DNA of 25,429 nt, taken from the IMG/VR virus record IMGVR_UViG_3300023170_000158, positions 1-25,429 of that record. One strand, given 5' to 3'. The notes under the pieces were generated by a model that searched no databases, had not been told where the DNA came from, and saw only the letters and a list, made by a program, of their open reading frames with translations. Both the position numbers and the translations under genes were made by a program. Below are positions 21,421 to 25,429 of the stretch, piece by piece; position 1 is the first letter of the stretch; every line of letters begins with the position of its first letter. The stretch comes from a virus.

Positions 21421-22016
21421 TGGATGGATTTGAAGTATATAAAACGTATCTAGCAATCAAACTACATTTTAGTAGAGAAGATTATAATATAGATCAATAT
21501 AATGGAAAGACAAGAGCGACATATGAATCCTTTAATAAAAGAAATGATCGTTTCTTTTTTCACAGAGTTGCAAAAAAACATAAAAGTGATATTATGGATT
21601 TTCTTGTGTCTGGTTTTGTCACTAACAACACTACATGGGTTGGAGACCTCAATTCATCAACAGCAGATCAAAAGTATTTACAATATGTTAAAAGACGAGA
21701 TGGTTTCACATATTACTTCAAACTTGATATGTCACATTTAATTAAAAAAGCAAATGGTGATTTTAATAAAATATTTAAATGTCATAAAGGTCAACACCCA
21801 ATTCTATTAAAAAGTTTTCTAGCAAAAAAGATAGGATTAGATACCATGTCAGTATTACAAACTATGTTTAATTACTGTAAAAAGTTTGATAAAGAAATTG
21901 AAGAACAAATAGTATGGCCTAAAGTGAGTTTATTAGTTCGTAAATATACTTCATTTTTAAAAGATAAAGATTATATTAAATTGAAAAAGGTGATTAAGGA
22001 ATGCGTAGTTTCGTAA
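21420..22016 (+). CDS. 59: gp59-like helicase loader
   Basis: 198 residues (T4 gp59 217). VYKTYLAIKLHF, then RFFFHRVAKKHK, FLVSGFVTNNTTWVGDL and the C-terminal VWPKVSLLVRKY follow the T4 gp59 pattern (VYKLYLMIKQH, KYFFQKLSEKYK, NLVANQDAWIGD, VWNNYSIKLKAY). gp59 loads the gp41 helicase onto gp32-coated forks. It begins at a TAATG overlap with thyX. The basic, helical composition fits DNA binding. Confidence 0.9.
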   Translation: MDGFEVYKTYLAIKLHFSREDYNIDQYNGKTRATYESFNKRNDRFFFHRVAKKHKSDIMDFLVSGFVTNNTTWVGDLNSSTADQKYLQYVKRRDGFTYYFKLDMSHLIKKANGDFNKIFKCHKGQHPILLKSFLAKKIGLDTMSVLQTMFNYCKKFDKEIEEQIVWPKVSLLVRKYTSFLKDKDYIKLKKVIKECVVS

Positions 22017-22624
22017 TAGCAAACGGTACCAGTCGTCAAGGATTTGATTTGAACATACTATCAATGTATGGTAAAACTTATGGGTGTAATGCATTGTATA
22101 GAGATTTTACACCTGATTATATTGGTGGTATTGATCGACCAATGATTGATGAAATGGTGAGAGAGGGTGTCTGGCAGAACTCAACGATGATTTGTAAACA
22201 TATGTATCCTGGTTCTTTTGATCCTTTTCCTCGTGCAAAATTATATGTGAAAACATTTAAACAAGCATTAGGTTATGACAAACATTATGATACAGGACAA
22301 ACAATGTTAGATTATGCATCTCAACATTTACAAGAAGGTGAAATCTATATGCTTGGATTTGATTTAACAAATTACATAGAACAAAGTCAAAGAAATATTG
22401 ATAATAAAATAGACAATGTTTATGCAGGTACTGATTGTTATGCATCACTAGACGCTGCCGAAAAATATTGTGGTAAATGGATAAATGAAATGAAAGAGAT
22501 ATTTTCTTTAAATCAAAAAATAAATTATTATCGTGTTGGTGCATCAATCAAACCGAATGAATTTAATTTAATTAACAACTTATATCATATCAATTATGAT
22601 GAGTTTATGGAGAAATTGAAATGA
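22001..22624 (+). CDS. GT42/DUF115-like protein, copy 2
   Basis: 207 residues. The N-terminus repeats the family pattern: ANGTSRQGFDL (residues 7-17), YGCNALYRDFTPDY (27-40) and a DRPMID acidic segment; the middle has TGQTMLDYA, then EIYMLGFDL. This is clearly related to the genes at 19640 and 22621. The glycine after the first strand is kept but the first Gly of GNG is Ala. SD-like AAGGA (21995-21999) precedes the ATG closely; it overlaps gp59 by 16 nt. Likely a cytoplasmic nucleotide-sugar enzyme, donor unknown. Confidence 0.6.
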   Translation: MRSFVIANGTSRQGFDLNILSMYGKTYGCNALYRDFTPDYIGGIDRPMIDEMVREGVWQNSTMICKHMYPGSFDPFPRAKLYVKTFKQALGYDKHYDTGQTMLDYASQHLQEGEIYMLGFDLTNYIEQSQRNIDNKIDNVYAGTDCYASLDAAEKYCGKWINEMKEIFSLNQKINYYRVGASIKPNEFNLINNLYHINYDEFMEKLK

Positions 22625-23463
22625 AAAGATTGTTCTTAATAGGTAATGGTGAAAGTCGAAAGAACTTTGATTTGAATTTACTCAACGGTAAAGGTAAAAC
22701 CTACGGTTGTAATGGATTACATAGAGATTTTACACCAGATGCTTTAACTTGTGTTGATCCAGGAATTACACATGAAGTTTATGATAAGGGTTATGCAAAA
22801 GATAATGTTTGTTATTATCGAGGATGGACTTCACTGCCAGGTGATTTATATGAAAATATGAAATCAACACACATAGAAGATATGACAGGTCGTTTTGGTT
22901 ATGAACCTAAACTTGTAGAAAGTGAACGATATGAAGGATCAACTGAATTTGTCATACATGGTTCGACTGCATTATGGCAAGATAAACTATTAGAAGAAAA
23001 AAGACCATACAAAGGTATCGGTGCAAATGTGTTATTCATCTCTTGGTTACATCCGAAAGATAAAGTAACACGAATAGATGACATCATGGATTTAAATGAT
23101 GGCACAACAGGAGATTGTGGATGGTCGGCAGGTCCAACTGCAATGAATATTGGTTGTAAAGTAGAACAACCAGAACAAGTTTTTATGATCGGGTGTGACT
23201 TATATTCTAACACAGACAATTTTAATAATATGTACAAGAGCACACTTCATTATGAAAGAGATGATATCGCCGCTGTCAATCCAGTTAATTGGTTAAAACA
23301 ATATGCGGCTGTTATGTTAACAAATTCAAATACAGATTTTTACAAAGTAAATGAAAAACCATTAGGTAGTGATAACATAAACAAAGAAATACCTGAATGG
23401 AACGACTTGATTAATATAAACTATATCACACAAGAGGAACTTATCAACAAGTTTCTAATCTAA
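22621..23463 (+). CDS. GT42/DUF115-like protein, copy 3 (longest)
   Basis: 280 residues. GNGESRKNFDL (residues 8-18), YGCNGLHRDFTPD (28-40) and CVDPG match the other two copies; later GWSAGPTAMNIG and VFMIGCDLYSN correspond to the second motif region. It is about 75-100 residues longer than its relatives, the extra residues lying between the two motif blocks (residues about 90-150) and containing FVIHGSTALW. The length is closer to bacterial GT42 enzymes. It starts at an ATGA overlap with copy 2 and ends the operon before the outer-membrane gene. Confidence 0.6.
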   Translation: MKRLFLIGNGESRKNFDLNLLNGKGKTYGCNGLHRDFTPDALTCVDPGITHEVYDKGYAKDNVCYYRGWTSLPGDLYENMKSTHIEDMTGRFGYEPKLVESERYEGSTEFVIHGSTALWQDKLLEEKRPYKGIGANVLFISWLHPKDKVTRIDDIMDLNDGTTGDCGWSAGPTAMNIGCKVEQPEQVFMIGCDLYSNTDNFNNMYKSTLHYERDDIAAVNPVNWLKQYAAVMLTNSNTDFYKVNEKPLGSDNINKEIPEWNDLININYITQEELINKFLI

Positions 23464-23478
23464 AATTAACACTTAACG

Positions 23479-23486
23479 CATAAATA
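23479..23486 (+). promoter_or_regulatory. Possible T4-type late promoter
   Basis: CATAAATA matches the T4 late promoter consensus TATAAATA at 7 of 8 bases, in the short gap before the outer-membrane protein gene. Such boxes need the gp55/gp33 system, and a gp33-like gene is present. One AT-rich octamer can occur by chance. Confidence 0.45.
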
Positions 23487-23497
23487 TCACGTTAACA

Positions 23498-23518
23498 TTT
23501 ACATTATGGTAATGTGAA
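23498..23518 (+). other. Leader hairpin before the outer-membrane gene
   Basis: A 9-bp stem, counting one G-T wobble, pairs 23498-23506 with 23510-23518 around a 3-nt TGG loop, 18 nt before the ATG. It would lie in the 5' leader of a transcript from the late promoter at 23479. A leader hairpin of this kind may protect mRNA ends; that is inference. Confidence 0.4.
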
Positions 23519-23536
23519 ACTAAAAAAGGAAAATAA

Positions 23537-24313
23537 ATGCAAAAATTAATATTAATTTTATCTGCTATGTTGATTTCAACATCTACATATGCAGGAGTAA
23601 CTGGTTCTGTTGGAGTTGATTTCTCCGAGAACTCAGCAGGCGATGTAATCGCAACTAAAGACATTGACTTGGATATTTCAAGTGATGTTGGATTTGCGTC
23701 TATCGCTGTTATTACAAACGCAAGTGATCAACTTGTCTTAGACGAGTATTCACTTGGTGTAAAATACACAAACGGTTCAATCAGTTATGGTGAACAAAGT
23801 GATATCTTTATCGGTGGTGGACTTGAAGTTGTTGGTGCAGACACACTAGCAAATCCAAGTGATGCTGGTGAAAGTATCATTGGTTCATACAACAATACCT
23901 CTGTAAGATTTTTATTTACAGACACAGGTACAGATGTAACTGATTTTGATACAGTACAATTAAAACATTCATTAGACGTAGGCAAACTAGGTCTTGCCGC
24001 TTCTGTCGATCACACAATCGATGGTGGTGACAATATCTATGCTGTTGAAGGAACTGTCGGTCTAGGTGCAGAAGCAACATTAACAACTGTTGCAACACAC
24101 GACAATTCGTTAACAGACAAAGTGGCATACGAATCAATCATCTCTACAAAGGGATTCTCATTATTCGTAAACGGTGATGAAGGTGATTGGTCACAGAACG
24201 CAGGTGCAGGTTATATCTCATCTTACAAATCAGTTGACTGGTATGTAGAAGCAGGATACAATATGGATTCTAAAGACGTAACACCAGCTGCTGGAGTATC
24301 TGTTAATTTCTAA
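23537..24313 (+). CDS. Outer-membrane beta-barrel (porin-like) protein
   Basis: 258 residues. A clear signal peptide (MQKLILILSAMLISTSTYA) cleaves after A19. The mature part is Gly/Asp/Ser-rich with alternating hydrophobic residues through many beta strands, and the protein ends in VSVNF, the C-terminal aromatic signal for BAM-dependent outer-membrane insertion. No virion role is evident. Phage-encoded porins are known to change host permeability or receptors. AAAAGGAAAA precedes the ATG. It is a single-gene unit with its own terminator. Acidic surface segments (SENSAGD, DTGTDVTDFD) suggest loops. Confidence 0.75.
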   Translation: MQKLILILSAMLISTSTYAGVTGSVGVDFSENSAGDVIATKDIDLDISSDVGFASIAVITNASDQLVLDEYSLGVKYTNGSISYGEQSDIFIGGGLEVVGADTLANPSDAGESIIGSYNNTSVRFLFTDTGTDVTDFDTVQLKHSLDVGKLGLAASVDHTIDGGDNIYAVEGTVGLGAEATLTTVATHDNSLTDKVAYESIISTKGFSLFVNGDEGDWSQNAGAGYISSYKSVDWYVEAGYNMDSKDVTPAAGVSVNF

Positions 24314-24321
24314 TATTTTTG

Positions 24322-24350
24322 AAAAGAGTGGGGTTTCGACCCCACTTTTT
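24322..24350 (+). terminator. Strong intrinsic terminator with TTCG tetraloop
   Basis: A perfect 8-bp stem pairs 24327-24334 (AGTGGGGT) with 24339-24346 around a TTCG tetraloop, followed by TTTT to 24350 that also extends pairing with AAAAG upstream. It ends the outer-membrane protein transcript 2 nt before the gp32 -35 box. Confidence 0.95.
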
Positions 24351-24352
24351 AG

Positions 24353-24381
24353 TTGACAAAGTTGACTATATATGATATAAT
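24353..24381 (+). promoter_or_regulatory. gp32 promoter, extended -10
   Basis: TTGACA at 24353-24358, a 17-nt spacer and TATAAT at 24376-24381 preceded by TGA. It is the only one of the six promoters in the window followed by a leader: 65 nt lie between the -10 and the gp32 ATG. Confidence 0.9.
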
Positions 24382-24446
24382 ACAATCTTATATTATGCAT
24401 ACGTGGATAACAAAAACATACAATAAACATACGGAGAATACAATAA
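24382..24446 (+). promoter_or_regulatory. gp32 mRNA leader, possible autoregulatory site
   Basis: An A/T-rich, little-structured stretch with CGGAGA (about 24432-24437) as ribosome-binding site. In T4, gp32 represses its own translation by binding an unstructured, A/T-rich leader next to a pseudoknot. The composition here fits such a binding site, but no pseudoknot is evident to me. Confidence 0.5.
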
Positions 24447-25364
24447 ATGTCATTTGAAGCATTAAAAAGAAGTCGAGGTAATTTCGACAAACTCACAAAA
24501 GAGTTAGAAGCTCTAACTAAAACAACTACCACACAATCATCAGGCAAAGACGAAAGATTCTGGAGACCAGAACTTGATAAATCAGGTAATGGTTATGCCG
24601 TTATTCGTTTTCTACCTGCAGTTGAAGGTGAAGAATTACCTTGGGCAAGAGTATGGTCACACGCCTTTCAAGGACCAGGTGGTTGGTATATTGAGAACTC
24701 TCTAACTACAATGAACAAGAAAGATCCTGTATCAGAGGATAACAGTCGTCTTTGGAATACTGGTTTAGATTCTGATAAAGAAATTGCAAGAAAACGTAAG
24801 AGAAAGTTAACATACTATACTAATGTTCTTGTGGTATCTGATCCTAAGAATCCAGAAAATGAAGGTCAAGTAAAATTATTCAAGTTTGGTAAAAAGATAT
24901 TTGATAAGATTACTGAGGCAATGCAACCACAATTTGAAGATGAGAAACCTTTAAACCCATTTGATTTCTGGGAAGGTGCAAACTTCAAATTAAAAATCAG
25001 AAAAGTAGATGGTTATTGGAACTATGACAAATCAGAGTTTGATTCACCATCACCACTTGCTGATAATGACGATGATATACAGAGCACTTGGAAAAAACAA
25101 TATGCTCTATCAGAGTTTTCAGATCCTTCAACTTTCAAATCATATGATGAACTCAAAGCGAGATTTGAGAAAGTTGTTTATGGAACTGGAACTACTACGA
25201 CTGCTGATAAAATTGATACTCCCACCATTGATGATGAGGTATCGGCACCAGTAGTTGAAACAAAAAGTGAAACAAAACCGTCAGTCACTTCTACCGATTC
25301 AACTGATGACAGTGAAGATGATGACACAATGGATTACTTCTCAAAATTAGTAGAAGAAGACTAA
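24447..25364 (+). CDS. 32: gp32-like single-stranded DNA-binding protein
   Basis: 305 residues (T4 gp32 301). The N-terminal basic region (LKRSRGNFDKLTKEL) supports cooperative binding. The OB-fold core has NGYAVIRFLPA, WSHAFQGPGGWYIEN and LTYYTNVLVV, then SDPKNPENEGQVKLF and WEGANFKLKI, all matching T4 gp32 segments. The C-terminal tail is acidic (DDSEDDDTMDYFSKLVEED) and would contact replication partners such as gp59. T4's zinc ligands are mostly missing: H72 aligns with the T4 His, but the three cysteines are replaced (ENS, then DPVSED) and no cysteine occurs anywhere in the protein. It is expressed from its own promoter. Confidence 0.95.
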   Translation: MSFEALKRSRGNFDKLTKELEALTKTTTTQSSGKDERFWRPELDKSGNGYAVIRFLPAVEGEELPWARVWSHAFQGPGGWYIENSLTTMNKKDPVSEDNSRLWNTGLDSDKEIARKRKRKLTYYTNVLVVSDPKNPENEGQVKLFKFGKKIFDKITEAMQPQFEDEKPLNPFDFWEGANFKLKIRKVDGYWNYDKSEFDSPSPLADNDDDIQSTWKKQYALSEFSDPSTFKSYDELKARFEKVVYGTGTTTTADKIDTPTIDDEVSAPVVETKSETKPSVTSTDSTDDSEDDDTMDYFSKLVEED

Positions 25365-25429
25365 TCCTATTCTCTCCTTGTTTCGCTTAGGGTTTGTGTC
25401 CTAATTCACACGTGGCGCCCATGGTTAGG
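25365..25429 (+). other. Region after gp32 with alternative hairpins (window edge)
   Basis: No gene can be placed. CCTAA at 25400-25404 can pair with TTAGG at 25387-25391 or with TTAGG at 25425-25429, so two mutually exclusive stems are possible. The second would enclose a 5-bp stem CGTGG/CCATG (25411-25415 with 25419-25423). An ATG at 25421 begins a frame cut by the window edge. A terminator or regulatory structure is possible. Confidence 0.3.

Noticed and set aside
1-25429. CRISPR array, insertion sequence or integrase/attachment sites
   Set aside because: No spaced direct repeats, transposase, terminal inverted repeats or integrase were seen.

Overview
The window is a densely packed, AT-rich piece of a T4-like tailed-phage (myovirus) genome, and every supported gene lies on the + strand. 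The T4-type core is recognisable from protein motifs: aerobic ribonucleotide reductase (nrdA end, nrdB), an RNase H/FEN-like nuclease (rnh), glutaredoxin, PhoH-like ATPase, gp33-like late-transcription coactivator, ThyX, gp59 helicase loader and gp32 single-strand DNA-binding protein. AT richness, PhoH/ThyX/gp59/gp32 without any photosynthesis gene in view, and envelope proteins of alphaproteobacterial type (a 17-kDa-surface-antigen-like lipoprotein and an outer-membrane barrel) suggest a marine phage of a SAR11-like (Pelagibacter) or similar Gram-negative host. The host assignment is inference.

Layout: (1) 1-2351, nucleotide metabolism: end of nrdA, an ATP-grasp-like gene, nrdB, a zinc-ribbon microprotein and a PD-(D/E)XK nuclease. 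(2) 2344-7646, a glycan-type cassette in one overlapping operon: three GT-A-like glycosyltransferases, a radical SAM enzyme with extra C-terminal cysteines, a SAM methyltransferase and a UDP-sugar 6-dehydrogenase-like enzyme, closed by a terminator-like hairpin. (3) 7741-10695, a new promoter followed by about ten small, mostly unrecognised genes. (4) 10670-12182, four consecutive envelope genes: two lipoproteins, a secreted or anchored protein and a 33-residue membrane peptide. (5) 12184-14289, glutaredoxin, rnh and conserved unknowns. (6) 14336-17101, small genes and membrane peptides, a SleB-type cell-wall hydrolase, a conserved phage protein and an acyl carrier protein. (7) 17102-18595, a structured non-coding stretch, phoH, a coiled-coil microprotein and a GH108 endolysin. 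(8) 18592-23463, a RecB/Cas4-like exonuclease, a DUF1599-like protein, gp33, ThyX, gp59 and three paralogues resembling the GT42 sialyltransferase / DUF115 fold. (9) 23464-25429, an outer-membrane barrel gene with its own terminator, then gp32 behind its own promoter and a 65-nt leader.

The most striking regulatory pattern is six promoter sequences of the form TTGACA, exactly 17 nt, TATAAT-like hexamer. In five of them the start codon lies only 6-8 nt after the -10 hexamer, so the mRNAs should start at or next to the ATG and be leaderless. gp32 is the sixth and the only one with a real leader. The most intriguing functional content is the pair of sugar-related clusters (2344-7646 and 19640-23463), the ACP, and the set of host-like envelope proteins. 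Together they suggest that this phage remodels host surface glycans or its own virion or DNA during infection. No mobile elements, CRISPR arrays or tRNA genes were seen.
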